From: an uncultured Collinsella sp.
Lineage (GTDB): Bacteria; Actinomycetota; Coriobacteriia; Coriobacteriales; Coriobacteriaceae
Assembly (NCBI GenBank): GCA_900762355.1
Contig: CAAFGE010000016.1
Location: 5,431-69,430, forward strand
DNA: 64,000 bases
Reading direction: 5' to 3'
In this document: in pieces, positions 40,881 to 49,238 of the stretch
How the letters are laid out: the number at the start of each line of letters is the position of its first letter
Position numbering within the stretch: position 1 is the stretch's first letter
Translations under genes and position numbers: made by a program
The notes under the pieces: generated by a model
Seen by the model: only the letters and a program-made list of their open reading frames with translations
What the model was told of the DNA's origin: nothing
Database searches by the model: none

Positions 40881-42218
40881 CTACTTCCCAAAGATCGCAG
40901 CGAGCAAGCCCTTGCGTTTGGGCTTTTCTTCTCGGTAGGAACCCTCGACGGCGGCTGCAACCTGGCGCGGTTGCTCGCCGCCTCCACGGCGCACGATCTG
41001 GTACAGAAACGGCGACTTAACGTATTTGACCTCGATGGGCGTGGCGTGCACGGTGCTCTCGCCGGACAGATGAAGGCTCAGGTTGAGCGGCGCCACGATA
41101 TGCGTCTCGCGCTTGTCGCTAAACACCACCGCGGCCGCGCGGCCCGTCTGGCCGTTCACGGCGATGCGCACCTGCTCGCCGTCGCGGCTATCCGTCGCCG
41201 GACGATCGACAAAGTAGACCGGCACCATCACCAGACCGTCCTTTTGCTTGCGGGCCTTGCGCGCCCACATGCGAATGCTCTTTTTATTGAGCCCCAGTAC
41301 CGCCTCGGCATCGTTGCCGGCAATGTCGAGCGCCAGCTTATCAATGACCACCTGGTCCTTGGTAGATGCATCGACGGAGACAACGCGAAAGTCGCCCTCC
41401 TGCATGGCAGGATCGAACGGCCCCACCTTGCCAAAGTCCCACGGCTCCAAAATGCCCATAAGACGAACGTCCAGGTAGTTTGCCCGCGGATACGCCCAAT
41501 CGAGTACCTCGTAGTACACCAAGGTCTCCTTGCTCAGGCCCTTGCCCGGGAAGCTCGCCATCATACGCAGGTCCGCCAGCGCCATGGGGAAATAGAAGAG
41601 CATCATGTCGTTTTGGATCGCGTCTTCCACGTCGTGCCCGGCAAAGGCATCCGGGTACTGGCGCACCAGCTGCAGCGCGTTGGCACGTGCCTGCTGCGGT
41701 GAGATTTCGCAGGGAATACCCTGCTCCGGCACATACTCCGCACCCACGCCCATGGTCAGACGTTTGCTAAACGTACCGGGCTTGAGCAGGTCGGCAATGC
41801 CGATCTTGTTGCCGCAGGACGGGCACTCAAACACACGCTGCGTTGACTCGCCCTCAAAGGACGCGCCGCAGAAGGGGCAGGGAATGCTCACGTGCGTGGC
41901 TTCTTGGAACTCCTGCGCCGTGCCGCGGTCCTCCCATAGCAGATGCTCCAGAACCGACTGATTGCGCCAGTGCGAATTAAAGAAATACCAGTCCGGGTCC
42001 TCCGGGCGCTCGAGCTGCGACACATGGGTGAGCTTAAGTAGCCCATCGACAACCGTCAGCGGCGCATGGCGAATGCCCAAAGCGCTCTTGGGCTCCCCCG
42101 CATCGGCCTGCCACGGAACGACCGTGCCGCAATAGGCGCACTCAAAGCTGCGTTTAGCCTGGTGTGAGTACATAGGGCCGCCGCAGTTTTGGCATTTAAT
42201 GGCAAACATCTCGTCCAT
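40881..42218 (-). CDS. Double zinc-ribbon protein of unknown function
   Basis: 445 aa. Two zinc ribbons are in the N-terminal third: CQNCGG...CAYCGT (residues about 9-31) and CPFCGA...CPSCGN (about 114-137), so two CxxC-CxxC sites. The remainder is a soluble alpha/beta body with no helix long enough for a membrane; a segment VVIDKLALDIAGNDAEAVLG and a Lys-rich end (SYREEKPKRKGLLAAIFGK) close it. The RBS is AAGGAGG. Convergent with yhcG and divergent from the cation transporter. The layout resembles TFIIB-type zinc-ribbon proteins with a C-terminal SPFH-like or virion-core-like domain, but this is not established. Confidence 0.7.
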   Translation of the reverse strand: MDEMFAIKCQNCGGPMYSHQAKRSFECAYCGTVVPWQADAGEPKSALGIRHAPLTVVDGLLKLTHVSQLERPEDPDWYFFNSHWRNQSVLEHLLWEDRGTAQEFQEATHVSIPCPFCGASFEGESTQRVFECPSCGNKIGIADLLKPGTFSKRLTMGVGAEYVPEQGIPCEISPQQARANALQLVRQYPDAFAGHDVEDAIQNDMMLFYFPMALADLRMMASFPGKGLSKETLVYYEVLDWAYPRANYLDVRLMGILEPWDFGKVGPFDPAMQEGDFRVVSVDASTKDQVVIDKLALDIAGNDAEAVLGLNKKSIRMWARKARKQKDGLVMVPVYFVDRPATDSRDGEQVRIAVNGQTGRAAAVVFSDKRETHIVAPLNLSLHLSGESTVHATPIEVKYVKSPFLYQIVRRGGGEQPRQVAAAVEGSYREEKPKRKGLLAAIFGK

Positions 42219-42436
42219 GGAAACGTCCTCCTTTGCACAGGGGCTGTCGACATTAAGTATGTCGAGCAAACTGGCACATGCCCATACCCATGTGGCCCAA
42301 AATGGACCACCCAGGCAGACGGGAAGGCCTGCTCGTTAGCGCGGGCAGACCATTGCTGCATTTTCTGAGCACCGGCGCACGGTGCGCCCATGCGAGCTAC
42401 ACTATCCCCTTAAACATGATTGTGAGGACGACCGCT

Positions 42437-43618
42437 ATGCTATTTGTAAATCGGCTGGTACATACGCTTGTTCCCGGCAGCGAGGGCGAGCCGGTCGATG
42501 CCTCCTGCCGCACCAACGCGGGCTTCGCCGCAAGCCTCATCTGCATTGGCCTCAACATCACCCTGTGCCTGGCCAAGGGCATCGCAGGCCTGCTCGCCGG
42601 CTCCGTCTCCCTCATCGCCGACGCTTTCAACAACCTCTCCGATGCCTCGAGCAACATCGTGAGCCTGCTCGGGTTCCGCCTTGCCAGCCGCCCTGCAGAC
42701 GAAGGCCACCCCTATGGCCACGGCCGCTACGAGTACCTAGCCGGCTTGTTTGTCGCCGTCCTGGTTTGCGCCGTCGGCATCAACCTGATCCTCGAGTCGG
42801 TCACTAAGATCATCAAGCCCTCCCCCACCGCCTACACGCTGGTCTCCCTAGCCGCTCTCGTCTTGTCCATGCTCGTCAAATTCTGGATGGCCGCATTCAA
42901 CCGTGCGCTGGGCAACCGTATCGATTCCGAAACACTCATCGCCACAGCACAGGACTCCAAAAACGACGTCATCACCTCGGGATCGGTCCTGGCCGCAGCG
43001 CTTATTTCGCAGACGACCGGCTTTGACCTTGACGGCTGGGCGGGCCTGGGCGTGGGCGTCTTCATCTGCATCAGTGGCATGGGCCTGGTGCGCGACGCCA
43101 TCAGCCCGTTGCTGGGGCAAGCGCCCGACCCCAAGCTCGTCCAGGCAATCCGCGACAAGATCATGTCCTATCCGCAGGTCTTGGGCACACACGACCTGAT
43201 GGTGCACGACTACGGCCCCGGTCGTCAGTTTGCCAGCGCCCACGTGGAGATGCCCGGCGAGGGCGACGCGTTTGAACATCACGAGATCCTGGACACCATC
43301 GAGCACGACATCAAGCGCCAGATGGGCATTGACATCACGCTGCACTGCGACCCCATCGCGACAACCGGCGATGATTTGCGCGGCTGGGTCAAGCGCGGCA
43401 TCATGCAGATCGACCCCGCACTCTCCATCCACGACCTGCACGAGCACGACGGGTTCGTTTCGTTTGACCTGGTGCGTCCCGACGGCTTTGATATATCCGA
43501 CGAGGAGCTGCTGGAGCTCGTCACGCGCATCGTGCACGAGCGCCGGCCCAACGTCTCGTGCGTCGTCACATTTGATTCGGGCTTCAGCTCGCCCGAGCGT
43601 CCGGCCGAGCAGCTGTAG
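42437..43618 (+). CDS. Cation diffusion facilitator family transporter
   Basis: Proton-coupled exporter of divalent metals (zinc, iron, manganese or cobalt). Start MLFVNRLVHT with GAGGAC. Six membrane helices; metal site in IADAFNNLSDASSNIVS (helix 2) and AQDSKNDVITSG (helix 5), plus HPYGHGRYEYLAGL in the loop after helix 2. The cytoplasmic C-terminal domain (about 210-300) keeps a ferredoxin-like fold with several His residues (HHEILDTIEHDI), and a further C-terminal extension of about 90 residues includes HDLHEHDG. The extension is longer than usual and may hold an extra metal-sensing site. 393 aa; metal specificity is not readable. Confidence 0.9.
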   Translation: MLFVNRLVHTLVPGSEGEPVDASCRTNAGFAASLICIGLNITLCLAKGIAGLLAGSVSLIADAFNNLSDASSNIVSLLGFRLASRPADEGHPYGHGRYEYLAGLFVAVLVCAVGINLILESVTKIIKPSPTAYTLVSLAALVLSMLVKFWMAAFNRALGNRIDSETLIATAQDSKNDVITSGSVLAAALISQTTGFDLDGWAGLGVGVFICISGMGLVRDAISPLLGQAPDPKLVQAIRDKIMSYPQVLGTHDLMVHDYGPGRQFASAHVEMPGEGDAFEHHEILDTIEHDIKRQMGIDITLHCDPIATTGDDLRGWVKRGIMQIDPALSIHDLHEHDGFVSFDLVRPDGFDISDEELLELVTRIVHERRPNVSCVVTFDSGFSSPERPAEQL

Positions 43619-43630
43619 CCCACTTACCAG

Positions 43631-44641
43631 CTAGTTTCCCTGTGCGCCCGTAATGCCGCTTTGTAGGGCGTTCCAGGCATCCGTCGCCATGTCTCCCAAG
43701 TTCTGCGCGGTATCGCCCAGGTTTTGTGCCGTATCGCCCAGCTCTTGCGCCTTGTCTCCCAATTCCTGCGCCTTGTTGCTCAGGTCCTCCAGCGTGTTGG
43801 AGCTCGAGCTGTCCGTGGCGCCTTGATCACCGGACGCATTGCCCGACGAGCCGTCCTTGCGCGTGAGCTGAATCTCAAGGTTACCGTTGTCGTTATAGTA
43901 GGCAGATGTGACGACCCAGTTGGCATCAACGACGGGCGTCGAGCCGTCGTCGGTCAGAATCACAGCATTCGAAAGATCGGCCCCGCGCGACTTGAGGAGT
44001 TTTTTGGCATTAGACCAGTACTGCCCCGGGATATCGCTCAGCTCTACTGAACCCGCCTGGGCGACCTCTGCCTGCTCGGCCGTCGTGTTGGTTGTAGCTC
44101 CCCGCTTGTTGAGCATGCCCGACACGATGGCAAACACAATCGAGAGGGCAAAGAAGATCGCCAGCACAATGAGGATCTTCTTGATCACACTCGACGAACG
44201 CGACGGCGCCTCTTCCTCGTCCTCACCATACTGCGGAATCGACTTGGGATACTCGCGATAAGGCTGGCGCGCATACGGATCGCGCGACTCATATCGAGGC
44301 TGGGCCTGTGCCGTGCGCGGCATATACGTCGTCTGCTGAGGCTGCGGAATGGGATTTTGCGGCAGGTTATTATAGGGATTCGACGTCGAGGCGGAATAAG
44401 AATCCTGCGGCGCGTAATCAAACGGGTCCGGAGCTGCGTTGCCATAGGGGCCTTGCGAAGATGCAGCGTAAGAATCCTGCGACGTGTCGCCATAGCCCAT
44501 AACCCGGGTAGGCTCGGCAGAAGGCTGCGTCGCGGCGGGATCGGTATAACCGGGGCTGGGAACGACGCGGGTCACATCGGCGCTGCCGCCAGCCCGTGCG
44601 GAGCCATATCCGCCCATTACGGTCGTCTTATCCTGGTCCAT
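43631..44641 (-). CDS. Bitopic membrane protein with disordered N-terminus and heptad-repeat tail
   Basis: 336 aa. Residues 1-150 are Pro/Gln/Tyr/Ser-rich and probably disordered, in the cytoplasm; one transmembrane helix follows at about 153-176 (KKILIVLAIFFALSIVFAIV). The extracellular part holds a small domain (SVELSDIPGQYWSNAKKLLK to NLEIQLTRKDG) and a repeated helix (AQELGDKAQELGDTAQNLGD, each unit 7 residues), suggesting oligomerisation. Such proline/tyrosine-rich N-termini occur in actinobacterial envelope proteins and FHA-linked serine/threonine kinase targets (TTVMGG near the N-terminus). RBS GGAAAGG. The precise role is unknown. Confidence 0.75.
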   Translation of the reverse strand: MDQDKTTVMGGYGSARAGGSADVTRVVPSPGYTDPAATQPSAEPTRVMGYGDTSQDSYAASSQGPYGNAAPDPFDYAPQDSYSASTSNPYNNLPQNPIPQPQQTTYMPRTAQAQPRYESRDPYARQPYREYPKSIPQYGEDEEEAPSRSSSVIKKILIVLAIFFALSIVFAIVSGMLNKRGATTNTTAEQAEVAQAGSVELSDIPGQYWSNAKKLLKSRGADLSNAVILTDDGSTPVVDANWVVTSAYYNDNGNLEIQLTRKDGSSGNASGDQGATDSSSSNTLEDLSNKAQELGDKAQELGDTAQNLGDTAQNLGDMATDAWNALQSGITGAQGN

Positions 44642-44778
44642 GCAACGTTTCCTTTCCGTCGCGCGTGAGCATCACGTTATCCATGCATTCTACCCGCGCA
44701 AAAGCCTATGATGGGCAAAGCCCGTCGGTATCTACAAGACATGCGCGACAGGCGGCAACAAGCGAATCGAGGAACGTC

Positions 44779-45015
44779 ATGGCAAAAAGCAAGCTCATCA
44801 AAGACACGACGCGTGCCGAGCGCGAGGAAATCATCAAGCTGGCACTCGCCGGCTGCGGCAACGGCAGCTGCGATAACTGCGGCAGTTGCAGCCTGGGGGC
44901 TGGCGACCCATACGGCACCTACCAGCCCTACATTGACGGCGAGATGGAAATCGCCGACATCAACATGATGGTCGCCGAGCGCAACGCCAAACTCTTCGGC
45001 CTCCAGCGCGGCTAG
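44779..45015 (+). CDS. Small cysteine-rich protein (78 aa)
   Basis: MAKSKLIKDTTRAEREEIIK, then a Cys/Gly segment CGNGSCDNCGSC (C-x4-C-x2-C-x2-C spacing) and a C-terminal part with GTYQPYIDGEMEIADINMMV. The spacing suggests a zinc or iron-sulfur site; the conserved-looking tail may be a binding surface. The RBS GAGGAAC fixes the start. Between the heptad-tail membrane protein (divergent) and fhs (convergent); no partner is obvious. No family is recognised. Confidence 0.7.
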   Translation: MAKSKLIKDTTRAEREEIIKLALAGCGNGSCDNCGSCSLGAGDPYGTYQPYIDGEMEIADINMMVAERNAKLFGLQRG

Positions 45016-45055
45016 AAAACAAAAGCCCCGCCGGGCCTTGGGAGCGCGACGGGGC
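45015..45055 (-). terminator. Intrinsic terminator of fhs
   Basis: Minus-strand GCCCCG (45055-45050) pairs with CGGGGC (45030-45025), an extended inner stem, then TTTTGTTTTC. It overlaps the stop of the Cys-rich gene, so it serves both strands' ends. Confidence 0.75.
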
Positions 45056-45080
45056 GGGCAAGCAGCTATGGGCAACAGGC

Positions 45081-46748
45081 TTAGAACAGGCCGGTGATGT
45101 TGCCGTCGTTGTCGACGTCGATGTTCTCAGCCGCGGGGACCTTGGGCAGGCCCGGCATGGTCAGAACACTGCCAGTCAGTGCGACCACAAAGTGGGCACC
45201 GGCGGAAACCTTGAGCTCGCGCACCGTGATGCGGAAGTTCTCGGGAGCGCCCAGGGCCTTGGCGTTGTCGCTAAAGCTGTACTGCGTCTTGGCCACGCAC
45301 ACCGGCAGGTTGCCAAAGCCGTTCTCGCGCAGCTCGGCGAGCTGGCGCTTGGCGGCCGGCGTAAAGTCAACGCCGTCGGCGCGGTAGACCTTGGTGGCAA
45401 TGGCCTCAAGAGCGTCGGCCACATCGGCGCCGTCCTCATAGGCAAACTTGAGCTCGCTCGGCTGCTCAATCAGACGCATGACCTCATCGGCAAGCTCGAG
45501 CGCGCCCTCGCCGCCCTTGGCCCAGACCTCGGAAAGCTTAACGTTGACGCCGAGCTTCTGGCACTCGGACTCGATGAGCGCAAGCTCGGCCTCGGTGTCC
45601 GTCGGGAAGCGGTTGATGGCGACCACGCAGGGCAGACCATAAACGTTCTGGATGTTGTCGACGTGACGCAGCAGGTTGGGCATGCCGGCCTTGAGTGCCT
45701 CGAGGTTCTCCTCGTTGAGGTCGGCCTTGGCGACGCCACCGTTGTACTTCAGCGCACGAGCGGTCGCGACGACCACGACGGCGCTGGGGCGAACGCCCGT
45801 CATACGGCACTTGATGTCGAGGAACTTCTCGGCACCCAGATCGGCACCGAAGCCGGCCTCGGTAATGGCAACATCGCCAAAGCGCATCGCCATACGCGTG
45901 GCCATGATAGAGTTGCAGCCGTGGGCGATGTTGGCGAAGGGGCCGCCGTGGACAAACGCGGGCGTGCCCTCGAGCGTTTGCACCAGGTTGGGCTTGAGCG
46001 CGTCCTTAAGCAACGCGGCCATGGCACCCTGGGCCTTAAGGTCGCGGGCACGGACAGGCTCGCCGGCAAAGCTGTAGCCGACGACGATCTCGCCCAGGCG
46101 CTCCTTGAGGTCGTTAATGCTCGTAGACAGGCACAGGATTGCCATGACCTCGGAGGCGACGGTGATATCGAAGCCGTCCTCGCGCGGCACGCCCTGGGCC
46201 TTACCGCCAATACCGTCGATGACGTGGCGCAGCTGACGGTCGTTCATATCGACGACGCGCTTCCAAGTGATGCGTTTAACGTCGATGCCAAGCTGGTTGC
46301 CCTGCTGAATATGGTTGTCGAGCATGGCGGCCAGCAGGTTGTTGGCAGCACCGATGGCATGGAAGTCGCCGGTAAAGTGCAGGTTGATATCCTCCATGGG
46401 GATGACCTGAGCCCAGCCGCCGCCGGCAGCGCCGCCCTTAACGCCAAAGACGGGGCCAAGCGAAGGCTCGCGCAGGGCCACGGCGCTCTTGACGCCGCGA
46501 CGGCGCAGGCCGTCGGCCAGACCGATGGTCGTGGTGGTCTTGCCCTCGCCCGCAGGCGTTGGGTTGATAGCGGTCACGAGGACGAGCTTGGCCTGGTGAT
46601 CAGTCGGCTCGTTGAGCAGCGAATAATCGACCTTAGCCTTGTCGAAGCCGTACGGAATAAGGTGCTTAACGTCGACGCCGGCGTTCTTGGCCACCTCGGT
46701 AATAGGCAGCGGCGTGACAGAACGTGCGATTTCGATGTCAGTAGGCAT
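45081..46748 (-). CDS. fhs: Formate-tetrahydrofolate ligase
   Basis: ATP-dependent formylation of tetrahydrofolate by formate, entry of formate into C1 metabolism. The start MPTDIEIARS follows GAAAGGACC. The P-loop TPAGEGKTTTTIG (about 65-77) and the long conserved blocks FGVKGGAAGGGWAQVIPM and INLHFTGDFHAI are diagnostic, as is EAGFGADLGAEKFLDIKC. 555 aa, full length. With folD and fchA at 33.1-34.6 kb it gives the complete methyl-branch from formate to methylene-THF; no acs or CO-dehydrogenase gene is in the window, so use may be purine/serine supply rather than acetogenesis. Confidence 0.97.
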   Translation of the reverse strand: MPTDIEIARSVTPLPITEVAKNAGVDVKHLIPYGFDKAKVDYSLLNEPTDHQAKLVLVTAINPTPAGEGKTTTTIGLADGLRRRGVKSAVALREPSLGPVFGVKGGAAGGGWAQVIPMEDINLHFTGDFHAIGAANNLLAAMLDNHIQQGNQLGIDVKRITWKRVVDMNDRQLRHVIDGIGGKAQGVPREDGFDITVASEVMAILCLSTSINDLKERLGEIVVGYSFAGEPVRARDLKAQGAMAALLKDALKPNLVQTLEGTPAFVHGGPFANIAHGCNSIMATRMAMRFGDVAITEAGFGADLGAEKFLDIKCRMTGVRPSAVVVVATARALKYNGGVAKADLNEENLEALKAGMPNLLRHVDNIQNVYGLPCVVAINRFPTDTEAELALIESECQKLGVNVKLSEVWAKGGEGALELADEVMRLIEQPSELKFAYEDGADVADALEAIATKVYRADGVDFTPAAKRQLAELRENGFGNLPVCVAKTQYSFSDNAKALGAPENFRITVRELKVSAGAHFVVALTGSVLTMPGLPKVPAAENIDVDNDGNITGLF

Positions 46749-46892
46749 GGGCGGTCCTTTCGTTACCGAATGAGAAAAAGACCAATTCAGCATAGCACGG
46801 GCGCGCAATAGTAAAACACCCATAACCGATGAACGGCGATATGTTTACCCGATGCCCAGCGATAGCCCAACAGCCCGCCAAAACAAAGCGCC

Positions 46893-47960
46893 CTAAACGG
46901 TAGGTTCAATCCCCAGGTGCTCAAAGGTGCGAAGGGTTGCCTGACGGCCCTGCGGCGTACGAATCATCAACCCGCACTGCAGCAGATACGGCTCATAGAC
47001 ATCCTCGAGCGTGCCCGGGTCCTCGCCCACCGCGCTGGCAAGGGTCGTAAGTCCCACGGCACGACCGGAGAACGTCTTAGCGAGCGTCTCCAAAATGCGA
47101 ATATCCATCCAGTCCAGACCGAGCTCATCGATCTCGAAAAACTCGAGCGCCTGACGGCAAATGTCAAGCTCAATAGGACCGTTGCCGCGCACCTGCGCGT
47201 AGTCGCGCACGCGCTTGAGCAGACGGTTGGCCAGACGCGGCGTACCGCGCGAACGCGAGCCGATCTCGAGTGCGCTGGGATGGTCGATCGTCACACCCAG
47301 AATGGTCGCCGAGCGTGTCACAATCTGGGCGAGCTCCTCAACGGTGTAGTAATCCAGGCGATACGAAATGCCAAAACGGTCGCGTAGCGGGCCGGTCAAC
47401 ATGCCTGAGCGAGTCGTTGCCGCCACCAGCGTGAACTTAGGGATATCCAGGCGAATCGAACGTGCTGCCGGGCCTTTGCCAATCACGATATCGAGGGCAA
47501 AGTCCTCCATCGCAGGATACAGGACCTCCTCGACCGAGCGGTTGAGGCGGTGGATCTCGTCGATAAACAGCACGTCGCCCGGTTGCAGGTTGGTAAGGAT
47601 GGCGGCCAGGTCGCCGGTGCGCGCGATGGCCGGACCGCTCGTCGTCTTAATCTGGGCGCCCAGCTCGTTGGCGATAACCGTAGCCAGCGTGGTCTTGCCC
47701 AGACCCGGAGGGCCCGAGAAGATCACGTGGTCGAGCGTCTCGCCGCGGCTCTGCGCTGCCTCGATGAGCACGCGCAGGCTCTGTTTGATGTGCTCCTGAC
47801 CGCAGTAGTCGTCCAGACGCTGGGGGCGCAGGGTACGATCGACATCGAGGTCCTCGGGCGTCAGCTCCGATCCCACCATACGCTCGCCGTGTGCCATGGA
47901 TGCCGCTGGCGAGTTTCCGGGCGTCGACCACAGGTCCTGAGAATCATCGGCTTCCCACAT
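46893..47960 (-). CDS. ruvB: Holliday junction branch-migration ATPase RuvB
   Basis: AAA+ motor of the RuvABC resolvasome. Walker A GPPGLGKTTLA, Walker B VLFIDEIHRL, sensor 1 VAATTRSGMLTGPLRDRFG and a winged-helix C-terminus (GLTTLASAVGEDPGTLEDV). The ATG overlaps the ruvA stop (TGATG), so translation is coupled; a GTG one codon earlier is possible. The N-terminus carries about 25 extra residues (SQDLWSTPGNSPAA) before the conserved DRTLRPQRLDDY. 355 aa. Confidence 0.97.
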   Translation of the reverse strand: MWEADDSQDLWSTPGNSPAASMAHGERMVGSELTPEDLDVDRTLRPQRLDDYCGQEHIKQSLRVLIEAAQSRGETLDHVIFSGPPGLGKTTLATVIANELGAQIKTTSGPAIARTGDLAAILTNLQPGDVLFIDEIHRLNRSVEEVLYPAMEDFALDIVIGKGPAARSIRLDIPKFTLVAATTRSGMLTGPLRDRFGISYRLDYYTVEELAQIVTRSATILGVTIDHPSALEIGSRSRGTPRLANRLLKRVRDYAQVRGNGPIELDICRQALEFFEIDELGLDWMDIRILETLAKTFSGRAVGLTTLASAVGEDPGTLEDVYEPYLLQCGLMIRTPQGRQATLRTFEHLGIEPTV

Positions 47961-48580
47961 CACGCATCCATTCCGAGTCGTTTAAGCGCCGCGCCGAGCA
48001 GATCCTCGACACGCATATCCTGCCCATCATACCCGCTCAGGGCAGCCTCGGTCTCCTGCGGGCTAAAGCCCATGGAAAGGAGCGCCGCACGGGCGTCATC
48101 GATCGCCGAGGGAGCGGCGGCGGGAACCGGCATCGCAATCTGACCGGGAATTACGTCGACCGGAACAAAGCCCTTGTCCTTGGCGAAGGTACTCTTGAGC
48201 TCCAGGATCAGGCGCTGCGCGGTCTTTTTGCCCACACCGGGCACCTTGGCCATACCCTTGTCGTCCTCGGCCATCACCAGCGAATACAGTTGCCCCACGG
48301 TATAGGTGGAGAGCACGGCAAGCGCCAGGCGCGGGCCAACGCCCGACACGGACACGAGCCGATCGAACATCGTGCGCTCGTCCTTGGAGGCAAAACCAAA
48401 GAGCGTCATGGCGTCCTCGCGCACCTGCATACGGGTATACAGGCGAACCTCGCCGCCGGGCGTAGGCAGCGTGGCGGCAGTGCTGCCCGAAATACCGAGC
48501 TCAAAGCCCACGCCCGATACATCGACGACGGCCGAGCTCATCGTGGCCTCGACGAGCGTTCCATGGAGCTGGGAAATCAT
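47960..48580 (-). CDS. ruvA: Holliday junction DNA helicase subunit RuvA
   Basis: Binds the four-way junction and loads RuvB. 206 aa: N-terminal OB fold (MISQLHGTLVEA), two helix-hairpin-helix motifs (VSGVGPRLAL and VPGVGKKTAQRL) and the C-terminal UBA-like domain that contacts RuvB (DARAALLSMGFSPQE). Start overlaps the ruvC stop by TGATG, so ruvC-ruvA-ruvB form a tightly coupled operon. Nothing unusual. Confidence 0.97.
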   Translation of the reverse strand: MISQLHGTLVEATMSSAVVDVSGVGFELGISGSTAATLPTPGGEVRLYTRMQVREDAMTLFGFASKDERTMFDRLVSVSGVGPRLALAVLSTYTVGQLYSLVMAEDDKGMAKVPGVGKKTAQRLILELKSTFAKDKGFVPVDVIPGQIAMPVPAAAPSAIDDARAALLSMGFSPQETEAALSGYDGQDMRVEDLLGAALKRLGMDA

Positions 48581-49101
48581 CAGTATCCGGTTCCTCTCTG
48601 TTGATAGAACTCGCCGCCGGTAAGCGCCCGGGTGCGGCTGAGGTTAACGTGGCAGATGGCGCAAGCCAGGGCATCGGCGGCATGGTCGGGATGCGGATCG
48701 TGGTCGAGCTGCGTGAGCGTGCGCACCATGTAGGCGACCTGCCGTTTGTCCGCGGCACCGGTGCCCACCACAGCCTGCTTGATCTGCATAGGCGTATACT
48801 CGCCAATCTCGAGCGCACATTCCGAAAGCGCCACGAGTGCAGCACCGCGGGCATGCGCCGTGGGGATGGCCGAGCGAACGTTGGCGCCAAAGTAAATACT
48901 CTCGATAGCAGCGGTATCGGGTCGATAACGCTCCACGACACCCTTGAGGTCGCGGGCGATATGCGACAGGCGCACCGCGAGCGGACTACCCGCGCTGGTC
49001 TCGATACAACCGTAGGCACGGCAGCGAACCTCGCCTCGCCGCTCCTCGATAATCCCCCAACCCGTATGGGCCAAACCGGGGTCGATACCCAAGATGACCA
49101 A
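48580..49101 (-). CDS. ruvC: Crossover junction endodeoxyribonuclease RuvC
   Basis: Resolves Holliday junctions by symmetric nicking; RNase H fold with acidic triad D/E/D: GIDPGLAHTGWG near the N-terminus, AAIESIYFG, and HPDHAADALACAICH near the C-terminus. The start is a TTG (giving MVILGIDPG) because GGGGAGG lies 5 nt before it; no ATG is available in frame near there. 173 aa. First gene of the ruvCAB operon. Confidence 0.94.
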   Translation of the reverse strand: MVILGIDPGLAHTGWGIIEERRGEVRCRAYGCIETSAGSPLAVRLSHIARDLKGVVERYRPDTAAIESIYFGANVRSAIPTAHARGAALVALSECALEIGEYTPMQIKQAVVGTGAADKRQVAYMVRTLTQLDHDPHPDHAADALACAICHVNLSRTRALTGGEFYQQRGTGY

Positions 49102-49238
49102 GCCAACCTCCCCTCGCCACAAGCACGGCGCAAGACAAGACCCCGCGCACTATTCACGAACGTCTGTTCTAGAATAACACAACGGGGCCAAGATGCTTAG
49201 TTGAAGTATCGGGGTTGGGAGCGAATCCCATCCCATAG

